A DNA stretch of 64,000 nucleotides from Streptomyces sp. HNM0574 (GTDB taxonomy: Bacteria > Actinomycetota > Actinomycetes > Streptomycetales > Streptomycetaceae). Location of the stretch: contig NZ_JAASAH010000010.1 of assembly GCF_012726235.1 (NCBI RefSeq), positions 1-64,000 on the forward strand, in the 5' to 3' direction. The notes beneath the pieces are model-generated. The model made no database searches and was not told the origin of the DNA. It worked only from the letters and a program-made list of their open reading frames with translations. Below are positions 54,705 through 63,005 of this stretch, in pieces. The position numbers and the translations under genes are program-made. Each line of letters begins with the position of its first letter. The stretch's first letter is position 1.

Positions 54705-55463
54705 TCAGGACAGGGTGAACCGGCGGGCCAGCGTGTCGCGTTGGGCCCGCAGGAAGTCCGCGTCGACGACCGCGCCGTGCCCCGGCACGTAGAGCGCGTC
54801 CTCGCCGCCGAGCGCCAGCAGCCGGTCCAGCGCGTCGGGCCAGCGGGCGGTGTGCGCGTCGGGGCCGGCCTGCGGTTCGCCGGACTCCTCGACCAGGTCG
54901 CCGCAGAAGACCACGTCGGGCGCCGGCCCCGCCGGGTCCTCCGCGCCGCCCGGCACCAGGACGGCCAGGTCGTGCCCGGTGTGGCCGGGGCCCACGTTCG
55001 CCAGGGTGGCCCGCCGTCCGCCGCCGAGCGAGAGCGTGATCTCGCCGGAGACGGGGTGCCGCGGCCGGACGAGCACGTCGACGGCCTCGGCGGCGGCGTC
55101 CGGCGCGACGCCGTGCGTCACCGCGTCGGCGCGCAGCGTGTCCCGGGAGTGCTCCAGCACCTCGGCCGCGCCGACGGCACCGTAGACCTGCACCCCGGAG
55201 AAGGCGGCCGTGCCCAGGACGTGGTCGAAGTGCGGGTGGGTGAGGGCCACGTGCGTCACCGCCCGGCCGAACAGTTCGCGCAGCTCGGAGCGGATGCCCG
55301 CGCCCTCGGCGAGGGTGGAGCCGGTGTCGATCAGCAACACGCCCTCGGTGCCGCCGACGGCGCCGACCGTCGCGTCCCACTGCGGCAGCCTGCGGCGGAC
55401 GACTCCGGGAGCGAGCCGCTCCCACCGGTGGGACGGGCCGGGACCCGCGTGATGTGCCTGCAT
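54705..55463 (-). CDS. MBL-fold metallohydrolase
   Basis: A 252-residue metallo-beta-lactamase-fold protein. The metal motif is THPHFDHVLGTAAF (HxHxDH), with GPGHTGHDLAVLVPGG, FCGDLVEESGEP and a late histidine in YVPGHGAVVDADFL. It belongs to the glyoxalase II-like group; the substrate is unknown. The ATG follows a TAGCGT -10 box by 6 bases, so it is probably leaderless. It lies between DUF3097 and the hrcA promoter region. Confidence 0.86.
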   Translation of the reverse strand: MQAHHAGPGPSHRWERLAPGVVRRRLPQWDATVGAVGGTEGVLLIDTGSTLAEGAGIRSELRELFGRAVTHVALTHPHFDHVLGTAAFSGVQVYGAVGAAEVLEHSRDTLRADAVTHGVAPDAAAEAVDVLVRPRHPVSGEITLSLGGGRRATLANVGPGHTGHDLAVLVPGGAEDPAGPAPDVVFCGDLVEESGEPQAGPDAHTARWPDALDRLLALGGEDALYVPGHGAVVDADFLRAQRDTLARRFTLS

Positions 55464-55469
55464 GTCTCG

Positions 55470-55475
55470 ACGCTA
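55470..55475 (-). promoter_or_regulatory. -10 box for the MBL hydrolase
   Basis: TAGCGT on the reverse strand, 6 bases before the ATG at 55463. Confidence 0.5.
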
Positions 55476-55534
55476 ACGGGCCCCGTCCCGCCGCGCGCGT
55501 GCCCGCCCGCTGCGGTGCCGGACGGGCACCGCCC

Positions 55535-55565
55535 TTGCCTCGGTGGTGGTCACCGGCCGTACACT
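55535..55565 (+). promoter_or_regulatory. Promoter for hrcA-dnaJ
   Basis: TTGCCT (55535-55540) and TACACT (55560-55565) are spaced by 19 bases. The predicted start is near 55572, directly before the CIRCE element. Confidence 0.6.
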
Positions 55566-55577
55566 GGCACAAGCGAT

Positions 55578-55604
55578 TTGGCACTCACTCGGTGAGAGTG
55601 CCAG
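55578..55604 (+). promoter_or_regulatory. CIRCE operator
   Basis: TTGGCACTC-N9-GAGTGCCAG, a 9-9-9 inverted repeat one step from the classic TTAGCACTC form. HrcA binds this site to repress heat-shock genes, here its own operon. Confidence 0.93.
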
Positions 55605-55665
55605 GGAGAACCAGCCCCGGCGGTCCTCACGGACGGCGGTGAACAGACGGACAGGAGGTGCGCCC

Positions 55666-56682
55666 GTGCTCAACGAACGACGCCTCGAAGTGCTGCGCGC
55701 CATCGTCCAGGACTACGTGGGCACCGAGGAGCCGGTGGGCTCCAAGGCGCTGACCGAGCGGCACAACCTCAAGGTGTCGCCGGCCACGGTCCGTAACGAC
55801 ATGGCGGCGCTGGAGGAGGACGGGTTCATCGCCCAGCCGCACACCAGCGCGGGCCGCATCCCGACTGACAAGGGGTACCGCCTCTTCGTCGACAAGCTCG
55901 CCGGAGTGAAGCCGCTGTCCTCGCCGGAGCGCCGCGCGATCAGCAACTTCCTGGAGGGCGCGGTCGATCTGGACGACGTGGTCGGCCGTACGGTCCGGCT
56001 GCTGGCGCAGCTGACCCGGCAGGTCGCCGTCGTCCAGTACCCGTCGCTGACGCGGTCGACGGTGCGGCACGTGGAGCTGCTGTCGATGGCGCCGGCCCGG
56101 CTGATGCTGGTGCTGATCACGGACACCGGACGCGTCGAGCAGCGGCTGATCGACCTGCCCACGACGATGGGCGAGGCCACCCTGGCCGACCTGCGGGCGC
56201 GGCTGAACAGCCGGGTCGTGGGCCAGCGTTTCACCGAGGTCCCCTCACTGGTGCAGGACCTGCCCGAGTCCTTCGAGTCCGACGACCGCGGCTCCGTCTC
56301 GGCGGTGCTGGCGACGCTCCTGGAGACCCTGGTCGAGGAGACCGAGGAGCGGCTGATGATCGGCGGCACGGCCAATCTGACCCGCTTCGGACACGACTTC
56401 CCGCTGACCATCCGCCCGGTGCTGGAGGCGCTGGAGGAGCAGGTCGTCCTGCTGCGGCTGCTCGGCGAGGCGACGGATTCGGGCATGACGGTACGGATCG
56501 GGCATGAGAATGCCCACGAGGGGCTGAGTTCCACATCGGTCGTGTCGGTCGGCTACGGTTCAGGCGACGAGGCAGTCGCCAAACTCGGTGTGGTCGGACC
56601 GACCCGCATGGATTACCCCGGAACGATGGGAGCTGTACGCGCAGTGGCACGGTACGTCGGACAGATCCTCGCGGAGTCGTAA
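55666..56682 (+). CDS. hrcA: Heat-inducible transcription repressor HrcA
   Basis: A 338-residue repressor of CIRCE-controlled chaperone genes. The N-terminal winged helix includes LNERRLEVLRAIVQDYVGTEEPVGSKAL and VSPATVRNDMAALEEDGFI, followed by HTSAGRIPTDKGYRLFVD. The GAF-like domain and the C-terminal dimer region (MTVRIGHENAHEG) follow. The GTG at 55666 has AGGAGG 7 bases upstream. dnaJ begins directly after the stop, so the repressor and chaperone are made together. Confidence 0.96.
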   Translation: MLNERRLEVLRAIVQDYVGTEEPVGSKALTERHNLKVSPATVRNDMAALEEDGFIAQPHTSAGRIPTDKGYRLFVDKLAGVKPLSSPERRAISNFLEGAVDLDDVVGRTVRLLAQLTRQVAVVQYPSLTRSTVRHVELLSMAPARLMLVLITDTGRVEQRLIDLPTTMGEATLADLRARLNSRVVGQRFTEVPSLVQDLPESFESDDRGSVSAVLATLLETLVEETEERLMIGGTANLTRFGHDFPLTIRPVLEALEEQVVLLRLLGEATDSGMTVRIGHENAHEGLSSTSVVSVGYGSGDEAVAKLGVVGPTRMDYPGTMGAVRAVARYVGQILAES

Positions 56683-57822
56683 GTGGCGACGGATTACTAC
56701 TCGGTCCTCGGCGTGCAGCGCGACGCCTCGCAGGACGAGATCAAGAAGGCCTTCCGCAGGCTGGCGCGCGAACTGCACCCGGACGTCAATCCGGATCCGA
56801 AGACCCAGGAGCGGTTCAAGGAGATCAACACCGCTTACGAGGTGCTCTCGGACCCGCAGAAGAAGCAGGTCTACGACCTCGGCGGCGACCCCAACTCGGG
56901 TGCCGCGGGCGGCGGGGCCGGCGGCTTCGGCGGCGCGGGCGGCTTCGGCAACTTCTCCGACATCATGGACGCCTTCTTCGGCACCGCCTCGCAGCGCGGA
57001 CCGCGCTCGCGTACGCGCCGGGGCCAGGACGCCATGATCCGACTGGAGATCGACCTCGAGGAAGCCGCCTTCGGCACCACGAAGGAGATCCAGGTCGACA
57101 CCGCCATCGTGTGCAACACCTGCACCGGTGAGGGCGCGGCCCCCGGCACCTCGGCCCAGACCTGTGACATGTGCCGCGGCCGCGGTGAGGTCTCCCAGGT
57201 GACGCGGTCCTTCCTGGGTCAGGTCATGACCTCCCGCCCCTGCCCGCAGTGCCAGGGCTTCGGCACGGTCGTCCCGACCCCGTGCCCGGAGTGCGCGGGC
57301 GACGGCCGCATCCGCTCCCGCCGCACCCTGACGGTGAAGATCCCGGCCGGTGTCGACAACGGCACCCGCATCCAGCTCTCCGGCGAGGGCGAGGTCGGCC
57401 CCGGCGGCGGCCCCGCGGGCGATCTGTACGTCGAGATCCACGAGAAGGCGCACTCGACCTTCCAGCGCCGCGGCGACGACCTGCACTGCACGGTCACCAT
57501 CCCGATGACGGCGGCGGCGCTCGGCACCAAGGTGCCGCTGGAGACGCTGGACGGCACCGAGGAGGTCGACATCCGGCCCGGTACCCAGTCCGGCCAGTCG
57601 ATCCCGCTGCACGACCGCGGTGTCACGCATCTGCGCGGCGGCGGCCGCGGCCAGCTGATCGTGCACGTCGAGGTGCTCACGCCCTCGAAGCTGGAGCCCG
57701 AGCAGGAGGAACTGCTCCGCAAGCTCGCGCAGTTGCGCGGCGAGGAGCGGCCCACCGGCCAGTTCCAGCCCGGTCAGCAGGGCCTGTTCTCCCGGCTGAA
57801 GGACGCCTTCAACGGCCGCTGA
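56683..57822 (+). CDS. dnaJ: Chaperone DnaJ (type I, second copy type)
   Basis: A 379-residue Hsp40 co-chaperone of DnaK. It has the J domain with HPD at 32-34, a Gly/Phe region (GGAGGFGGAGGFGNF), and four zinc-finger repeats of the form CxxCxGxG (CNTCTGEG, CDMCRGRG, CPQCQGFG, CPECAGDG). Substrate-binding C-terminal domains complete it. The GTG start abuts the hrcA stop. This hrcA-linked gene corresponds to the copy usually called dnaJ2 in Streptomyces, the other lying with dnaK. Confidence 0.95.
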   Translation: MATDYYSVLGVQRDASQDEIKKAFRRLARELHPDVNPDPKTQERFKEINTAYEVLSDPQKKQVYDLGGDPNSGAAGGGAGGFGGAGGFGNFSDIMDAFFGTASQRGPRSRTRRGQDAMIRLEIDLEEAAFGTTKEIQVDTAIVCNTCTGEGAAPGTSAQTCDMCRGRGEVSQVTRSFLGQVMTSRPCPQCQGFGTVVPTPCPECAGDGRIRSRRTLTVKIPAGVDNGTRIQLSGEGEVGPGGGPAGDLYVEIHEKAHSTFQRRGDDLHCTVTIPMTAAALGTKVPLETLDGTEEVDIRPGTQSGQSIPLHDRGVTHLRGGGRGQLIVHVEVLTPSKLEPEQEELLRKLAQLRGEERPTGQFQPGQQGLFSRLKDAFNGR

Positions 57823-57844
57823 GCGGCCGCCTTCCACGGTCGTC

Positions 57845-57885
57845 ACGCCCGCAACGGCCCGCCTCGCGGCGGCTGTTGCGGGCGT
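57845..57885 (+). terminator. Terminator after dnaJ
   Basis: ACGCCCGCAAC pairs with GTTGCGGGCGT around a GC-rich inner stem, 23 bases after the stop. Confidence 0.8.
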
Positions 57886-58011
57886 CGTCGTGTGCGGGCC
57901 GCGGGGGCGCCGCCGGCCGCCGTGTGCGCGTCCCGTACAGGTCCGGGAACGGTCCGGTGGGATGTGGCCGAGGGGCCCGGGGCCGTGCGGCCCGCTGTCA
58001 GTGAACCGTGA

Positions 58012-58017
58012 CAGGAT
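58012..58017 (+). promoter_or_regulatory. -10-like box for nitronate monooxygenase
   Basis: CAGGAT, 6 bases before the ATG at 58024. It lacks the first T of the consensus. Confidence 0.35.
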
Positions 58018-58023
58018 GTGGTC

Positions 58024-59130
58024 ATGTCCTCCCCGTCTCCCGCGTCTACCCCGTATTCCGGGCTCTCCGCGCTCGCCGAGCACCCCGTCGTCCAGGCCCC
58101 CATGGCGGGCGGGGCCTCCTGTCCCGAGCTGGCCGCCGTCGTGAGCGAGTCGGGCGGCCTCGGTTTCCTCGCCGCCGGGTACAAAACGCCGGAGGCCATG
58201 TACGAGGAGATCAAGGCCGTGCGGCGGCTGACGGACCGGCCGTTCGGCGTGAACCTCTTCATGCCGCAGGCCCCCACCGCCGACCCCTCCGCCGTCGAGG
58301 TCTATCGCGAGCAGCTCGCCGGCGAGGCCGCCTGGTACGAGACGGAGCTGGGGGACACCGAGGGCTCGCTGGACGACGCGTACGAGGCGAAGCTCGCCAT
58401 CCTGTACGACGACCCGGTCCCGGCCGTCTCCTTCACCTTCGGCCTGCCGGAGCCCGGGGTGCTGGACCGCTTCCGCGAGCTGGGCACGTACACGGTCGTG
58501 ACGGTCACCTCGGTCGCCGAGGCGGAGTCGGCGCAGTTCGTCGGCGCGGACGCGGTCTGTGTGCAGGGCGTCGAGGCCGGCGGACACCAGGGCACGCACC
58601 GCAACGACCCGAACACCGAGGGCCCGGGCAGCGGCATCGGTCTGCTGTCGCTGGTCACCCAGGTCAAGGAGGCCGTGCAGCTGCCGATCATCGCGGCGGG
58701 CGGGCTGATGCGCGGCGGGCAGATCGCGGCGGTGCTGGCCGCGGGCGCCGACGCGGCCCAGCTGGGCACCGCGTTCCTGGTCTGCCCCGAGTCCAAGGCG
58801 AACGCGCTGCACAAGCGCGCGATGACCGACCCGCTCTACACCCGCACGGAGTTGACCCGGGCCTTCTCCGGGCGTCCCGCGCGCGGCCTGGTCAACCGCT
58901 TCCTCCGCGAGCACGGCCCGTACGCCCCGGTCGCGTACCCGCAGGTGCACTACCTGACGAGCGGGCTGCGCAAGGCCGCGGCGAAGGCCGGCGACCCGCA
59001 GGCGATGGCGCTGTGGGCGGGCCAGGGCCACCGGCTGGCCAGGGAGCTGCCCGCCGGGCAGCTGATGGAGGTGCTGGTGGCCGAGCTGGCCGTGGCGCGC
59101 AAGACGATGTCGGCCGGGGGCCCGCTGTGA
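58024..59130 (+). CDS. Nitronate monooxygenase family FMN protein
   Basis: A 368-residue TIM-barrel flavoprotein of the 2-nitropropane dioxygenase family, which oxidises alkyl nitronates and detoxifies propionate-3-nitronate. Features are PVVQAPMAGGASCPELAAVVSESGGLGF, the catalytic-type histidine in VQGVEAGGHQGTH, and the phosphate-binding IIAAGGLMRGGQIAAVLAAGADAAQLGTAF. The ATG at 58024 (6 bases after GTG 58018) fits a leaderless start. rsmE overlaps its stop by 4 bases, an arrangement common in Streptomyces. Confidence 0.9.
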   Translation: MSSPSPASTPYSGLSALAEHPVVQAPMAGGASCPELAAVVSESGGLGFLAAGYKTPEAMYEEIKAVRRLTDRPFGVNLFMPQAPTADPSAVEVYREQLAGEAAWYETELGDTEGSLDDAYEAKLAILYDDPVPAVSFTFGLPEPGVLDRFRELGTYTVVTVTSVAEAESAQFVGADAVCVQGVEAGGHQGTHRNDPNTEGPGSGIGLLSLVTQVKEAVQLPIIAAGGLMRGGQIAAVLAAGADAAQLGTAFLVCPESKANALHKRAMTDPLYTRTELTRAFSGRPARGLVNRFLREHGPYAPVAYPQVHYLTSGLRKAAAKAGDPQAMALWAGQGHRLARELPAGQLMEVLVAELAVARKTMSAGGPL

Positions 59131-59864
59131 CGGCGCCGGTCTTCCTCGTCGGTACGGATCAACTGGCCCTGGGCGCCGTGCTGGTGGACGGCCCCGAGGG
59201 GCGGCACGCGGTCTCGGTGCGGCGGCTGCGCGCGGGCGAGGAGGTCGTCCTCACCGACGGCGCGGGCGCGGGCGCGCGGGGCACCGTCGCGGCGGTCTCC
59301 GGGAAGGACCGGATGGAGGTCGAGGTCTCCGAGCTGCTGAGCGAGCCGGAGGCCCGCCCGCGCATCACGGTCGTCCAGGCGCTGCCGAAGGGGGACCGGG
59401 GCGAGCTGGCCGTCGAGACGATGACGGAGACGGGCGTCGACGCGATCGTGCCGTGGCAGGCGTCCCGCTGTGTGACGCAGTGGAAGGGCGAGCGGGCGCT
59501 CAAGTCCCTTGCCAAATGGCGCGCGACGGCGCGGGAGGCGGGCAAGCAGGCGCGTCGGCTGCGCTTCCCCGAGGTCGCGGAACCGGCCTCCACCAAGGAC
59601 GTGGCCGAGCTGCTGTCCGGCGCCCGCCTCGCCGCCGTGCTGCACGAGGAGGGCAGCGAGCCGCTGGCCACCGCCGAACTCCCGGCCGAGGGCGGGATCG
59701 TGCTCGTCGTCGGCCCCGAGGGCGGGGTCGCGCCGCAGGAGCTGGACGCCTTCGCCGAGGCCGGGGCACGCCCGTACCGGCTGGGCCCGAGCGTGCTGCG
59801 GACGTCCACGGCGGGCACCGCGGCCGCGGCCCTGCTGCTGGGGCGCACGGGCCGCTGGAACTGA
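59127..59864 (+). CDS. rsmE: 16S rRNA (uracil-1498-N3)-methyltransferase
   Basis: A 245-residue SPOUT methyltransferase that methylates U1498 of 16S rRNA. It has an N-terminal PUA-like domain (EGRHAVSVRRLRAGEEVVLTDG), the linker ITVVQALPKGDRGELAVETMTETGVDAIVPW, and the C-terminal knot with VLVVGPEGGVAPQELDAF and LGPSVLRTSTAGTAA. GTG start overlapping the upstream stop (GTGA). Confidence 0.95.
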   Translation: MTAPVFLVGTDQLALGAVLVDGPEGRHAVSVRRLRAGEEVVLTDGAGAGARGTVAAVSGKDRMEVEVSELLSEPEARPRITVVQALPKGDRGELAVETMTETGVDAIVPWQASRCVTQWKGERALKSLAKWRATAREAGKQARRLRFPEVAEPASTKDVAELLSGARLAAVLHEEGSEPLATAELPAEGGIVLVVGPEGGVAPQELDAFAEAGARPYRLGPSVLRTSTAGTAAAALLLGRTGRWN

Positions 59865-59923
59865 CGGGCCGCGGCCCTGGCGCGCGGGCCCGGTGCGGCA
59901 ACGGCCCGTCGGAGAGCGGCGGG

Positions 59924-59929
59924 TAGCAT
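59924..59929 (+). promoter_or_regulatory. -10 box for leaderless HIT gene
   Basis: TAGCAT, with a 7-base gap to the ATG at 59937. No ribosome-binding site is present. Confidence 0.45.
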
Positions 59930-59936
59930 CCCCTGC

Positions 59937-60314
59937 ATGGCTGGAGAACCGCAGGCCGACTGCCTGTTCTGCAAGATCGTCGCGGGTGAGGTCCCGGCGA
60001 CGGTCGTCCGGGAGACGGAGACGACGGTCGCGTTCCGCGACATCAACCCCCAGGCGCCCACCCACGTCCTGGTGATCCCGAAGGCGCACCACCGGGACGC
60101 GGCGTCGCTGGCCGCCGCCGACCCGCAGCTGATGGCCGACATACTGCGCGAGGCGGGCCACGTCGCGGACGACGAGAAGCTCGACCCGGCGGACGGCAAC
60201 CCCGGTACGGGCTACCGCGTCGTCTTCAACACCGGCGCCGGTGTGGGCCAGACCGTCTTCCATGTGCACGCGCACGTGCTCGGCGGCCGCGGCCTCAACT
60301 GGCCTCCCGGCTGA
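59937..60314 (+). CDS. HIT-family (HINT-like) nucleotide hydrolase
   Basis: A 125-residue histidine-triad protein that hydrolyses purine nucleotide phosphoramidates. It starts with the HINT signature DCLFCKIVAGEVPATVV, has FRDINPQAPTHVLVIPKAHHRDA, and ends with the triad HVHAHVLGGRGLNWPPG. Length and motifs are complete. Next in line is an RNase Z-like gene after 13 bases, likely in one transcript. Confidence 0.94.
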   Translation: MAGEPQADCLFCKIVAGEVPATVVRETETTVAFRDINPQAPTHVLVIPKAHHRDAASLAAADPQLMADILREAGHVADDEKLDPADGNPGTGYRVVFNTGAGVGQTVFHVHAHVLGGRGLNWPPG

Positions 60315-60327
60315 GCGGGTTGAGCCT

Positions 60328-61248
60328 GTGTCCGTACGCGAACTGGCCGTCCTCGGCACCGCGAGCCAGGTCCCGACCCGGCGCCGCAACCACAACGGCT
60401 ACGTGCTGCTCTGGGACGGCCAGGGGCTGCTCTTCGACCCCGGCGAGGGGACGCAGCGGCAGATGATGCGTGCGGGTATCGCCGCGCACGACCTGACGCG
60501 GATCTGCGTCACGCACTTCCACGGCGACCACTCGCTCGGGCTCGCGGGCGTCGTCCAGCGGATCAACCTGGACCGGGTGCCGCATCCGGTCCGCGCGCAC
60601 TACCCGGCGAGCGGTCAGCGCTTCTTCGACCGGCTGCGCTATTCGACGGCCTACCGGGAGACGGCCGACATCCGGGAGGAACCGGTCGCCGCCCCCGGCG
60701 TGCTGGCCTCCCCGGGGCAGCCGGAGGCGCCGCCGTTCACGCTCTCCGCCGAGCGGCTCTCGCACCCCGTCGAGGCGTTCGGCTACCGGCTGGCCGAGCC
60801 CGACGCGCGCCGGATGCTGCCCGGGGAGCTGGCCGCGCGCGGCATCACAGGGCCCGACATCTCCCGCATCCAGCGCGAGGGCGAACTGCGGGGCGTGCGG
60901 CTGGAGGAGGTCAGCGAGCCGCGTCGGGGGCAGCGGTTCGCGTTCGTGATGGACACCCGGCTGTGCGACGGGGTGTACGCGCTGGCCGAGGGCTGCGACA
61001 TGCTCGTCATCGAGTCGACGTTCACCGACGAGGACGAGCCGCTGGCCCGCGAGTACGGGCACCTGACGGCCGGTCAGGCCGGGCGGGTGGCGGCCGAGTC
61101 GGGGGTGCGGAGCCTGGTGCTGACGCACTTCTCGCAGCGTTACTCCGACATGGCCGTCTTCGCCGCGCAGGCGCGCGAGGCCGGGTTCGAGGGCGAACTG
61201 ACCGTCGCGGAGGACCTGATGCGCGTCCCGGTGCCCAAGCGCCGCTGA
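60328..61248 (+). CDS. Ribonuclease Z-like MBL-fold protein
   Basis: A 306-residue protein with RNase Z features: ELAVLGTASQVPTRRRNHNGYVL, DPGEGTQRQMMRAGI, THFHGDHSLGLAGVVQ and a late FVMDTRLCDGVYALAEGCDMLVIESTF, LVLTHFSQRYSD. The family removes 3' trailers from tRNA precursors. The two tRNA genes in this window encode no CCA, so such an activity would be needed. It is shorter in the exosite region than some relatives, so another phosphodiesterase role is possible. The start is GTG at 60328, chosen because similarity begins there. Confidence 0.85.
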   Translation: MSVRELAVLGTASQVPTRRRNHNGYVLLWDGQGLLFDPGEGTQRQMMRAGIAAHDLTRICVTHFHGDHSLGLAGVVQRINLDRVPHPVRAHYPASGQRFFDRLRYSTAYRETADIREEPVAAPGVLASPGQPEAPPFTLSAERLSHPVEAFGYRLAEPDARRMLPGELAARGITGPDISRIQREGELRGVRLEEVSEPRRGQRFAFVMDTRLCDGVYALAEGCDMLVIESTFTDEDEPLAREYGHLTAGQAGRVAAESGVRSLVLTHFSQRYSDMAVFAAQAREAGFEGELTVAEDLMRVPVPKRR

Positions 61249-61260
61249 CGCCGGGGGAGT

Positions 61261-61266
61261 TACGGT
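61261..61266 (+). promoter_or_regulatory. -10 box for leaderless hydrolase gene
   Basis: TACGGT, with a 7-base gap to the ATG at 61274. Confidence 0.4.
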
Positions 61267-61273
61267 CGTCCCC

Positions 61274-62167
61274 ATGGGTCCCGCGCTCACCTCCGTACCC
61301 GGCCGGAACGAGGCGCGGATCGGCGGCCGCCGGTTCGTCTGGCACGACTCGGGCGGCGCGGGGGTGCCGCTGCTCGCGCTGCACGGCACGTTCGGCCGCG
61401 GCGCCGTCTTCGACGGGCTCGCGCGCCGGCTCGCCGGCCGCGTCCGCTTCCTCGCCCCGGACCAGCGCGGCCACGGCGAGAGCGCACCGGCCGGGGACTT
61501 CGGGCGGGACGCCTTCGTGGCGGACGCCGCCGCGCTGCTCCGGCACCTGGCGGGCGGGGCGGCGCTGCCGGTGCTGGGCCACTCGCTGGGCGGCATCACG
61601 GCCTACCAGCTGGCCGCCCGGCACCCGGAGCTGGTCGCGGCGCTGGTGGTGGAGGACGTCGGCCCCGTCATGCGCCGCCCGGAGATCGCGCACCCGGTGC
61701 TCGACGTCCGCGGCTGGCCCCGTACCGCCGCCTCGCGGGAGGCGCTCGCCGGGGCGCTGGCGGAGCGGGGTGTGCCGGACGCCGGGTACTTCCTGCTGAG
61801 CGCGGTCCGGGACGAGGCCACCGGCGGGGTGCGGCTGCTGTTCGACTGGGACGAGATGACGGCGGTGCAGGCGGGCGGCGTCGGTGACTGGTGGGCGGAC
61901 TGGCTCGGCTCGCGCTGCCCGGCGCTGGTGCTGCGCGGCGGGCGGAGCACGCTGCTGCCCGCGCCGCTGGCCCGGGAGATGGCCGGACGCAGGCCGGGCA
62001 CCCGGCTCGTGGAGTTCCCGGGGGCCGGGCACTGGCTGCACGACGACGACCCGGACGGCGTCGCCCGCGCCGTCGCCGGGTTCCTGGGCCGAGCCGTCCG
62101 CACGCCTCGGGACCCCGCGCGGCCTGCGGATACGGTGGACGCGGAGCGAGAGGAGGAGAGGGAGTGA
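61274..62167 (+). CDS. Alpha/beta hydrolase
   Basis: A 297-residue alpha/beta-hydrolase with VPLLALHGTFGRGAVFDGLA, DQRGHGESAPAG, the nucleophile elbow GHSLGG, a conserved VVEDVGP, and GAGHWLHDDDP with the histidine. The substrate is unknown. The start lies 7 bases after a -10 box. A TetR regulator starts within its stop codon, so the two are coupled and the regulator may control this hydrolase, its neighbours or itself. Confidence 0.85.
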   Translation: MGPALTSVPGRNEARIGGRRFVWHDSGGAGVPLLALHGTFGRGAVFDGLARRLAGRVRFLAPDQRGHGESAPAGDFGRDAFVADAAALLRHLAGGAALPVLGHSLGGITAYQLAARHPELVAALVVEDVGPVMRRPEIAHPVLDVRGWPRTAASREALAGALAERGVPDAGYFLLSAVRDEATGGVRLLFDWDEMTAVQAGGVGDWWADWLGSRCPALVLRGGRSTLLPAPLAREMAGRRPGTRLVEFPGAGHWLHDDDPDGVARAVAGFLGRAVRTPRDPARPADTVDAEREEERE

Positions 62168-62844
62168 CCGAGCGTACACAAGCCGCCGGCGCCCCGCGCA
62201 CCAGACGGGTCTCCCCGAAGGGGGACGGCGCGTCCCTGACCCCGCGTACGAGGAACCCGCGGGGCCAGGGGGAGCGGCTGCGCGAGGAGCTGTTGCAGGC
62301 CACGGAGCGGCTGCTGGAGCAGGTCGGCAGCGAGGACGCGCTCTCCCTCCGCGCGGTCGCCCGCGAGGTCGGGATCGCCGCGCCCAGCATCTACCGGCAC
62401 TTCTCCGACAAGACCGAGCTGGTGTGGGCCACGCTCGCGCTGAGTTACGAGCGGCTGTCCGCCGCGATGGAGGAGGCCGGCGCCGCGGCGCCGCCGGAGG
62501 AGCCCGTGGAGCGGCTGCGGGCGCAGCTGCGGACGTACTGCCGTTACGCGGCGCAGAACCCGGCGAAGTACCGCCTGCTGTTCGACACCCGGCAGACCCC
62601 CGTCGACTCCGAGCGGCTGCACGACCACCCGGCGGGGATGCTGCTGCGCGGCTGGCACCGGGCGCTGGAGCGCTGCGAGGACGCGGGCTGGCGGGTGCGC
62701 GGGACGCGCGCCGAGGCGCCGTACGTGCTGTGGGCCGGGGTGCACGGGCGGGTGTCGCTGTGGCAGGTCATGCCGCGGCAGAAGGACACCGGGCGGCTGG
62801 ACGGCTACGTCGACGAGCTGCTGGGCCTGCTGCTGGAGCGCTGA
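62164..62844 (+). CDS. TetR/AcrR family regulator
   Basis: A 226-residue regulator. After a flexible basic N-terminus the TetR helix-turn-helix is clear: LREELLQATERLLEQ, LSLRAVAREVGIAAPSIYRHFSDKTELVW. The C-terminal ligand domain is all-helical (YAAQNPAKYRLLFDTRQTP, LWAGVHGRVSLWQVMP). The GTG start overlaps the hydrolase stop and has a purine-rich AGGAGGAGAGGGA upstream. Inverted repeats in the 161 bases before the P450 gene are candidate targets. Confidence 0.9.
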   Translation: MTERTQAAGAPRTRRVSPKGDGASLTPRTRNPRGQGERLREELLQATERLLEQVGSEDALSLRAVAREVGIAAPSIYRHFSDKTELVWATLALSYERLSAAMEEAGAAAPPEEPVERLRAQLRTYCRYAAQNPAKYRLLFDTRQTPVDSERLHDHPAGMLLRGWHRALERCEDAGWRVRGTRAEAPYVLWAGVHGRVSLWQVMPRQKDTGRLDGYVDELLGLLLER

Positions 62845-62909
62845 GCGCCCGGCCGGGACGGGTGTGGCCCGGCCCGATGTGTCCGCACACCGTGCGCTGT
62901 TCCCTTTCC

Positions 62910-62933
62910 GGGGGCGGGAGTTCACCCGCCCCC
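62910..62933 (+). terminator. Terminator after tetR
   Basis: A perfect 9-base-pair stem (GGGGGCGGG and complement) with loop AGTTCA, 65 bases after the stop. Confidence 0.75.
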
Positions 62934-62977
62934 GCTTACGTGTGCCCTACAGATACAGTCGTAAGCTAACGCCTGTA
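62934..62977 (+). promoter_or_regulatory. Inverted repeats upstream of the P450 gene
   Basis: GCTTACG (62934-62940) is repeated inverted as CGTAAGC (62960-62966), and TACAG (62954-62958) as CTGTA (62973-62977). These interleaved palindromes in the P450 promoter region are candidate sites for the adjacent TetR protein. Confidence 0.45.
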
Positions 62978-63005
62978 AGTTCAACCTCGCCTCGCAAGGA
63001 GCGGC

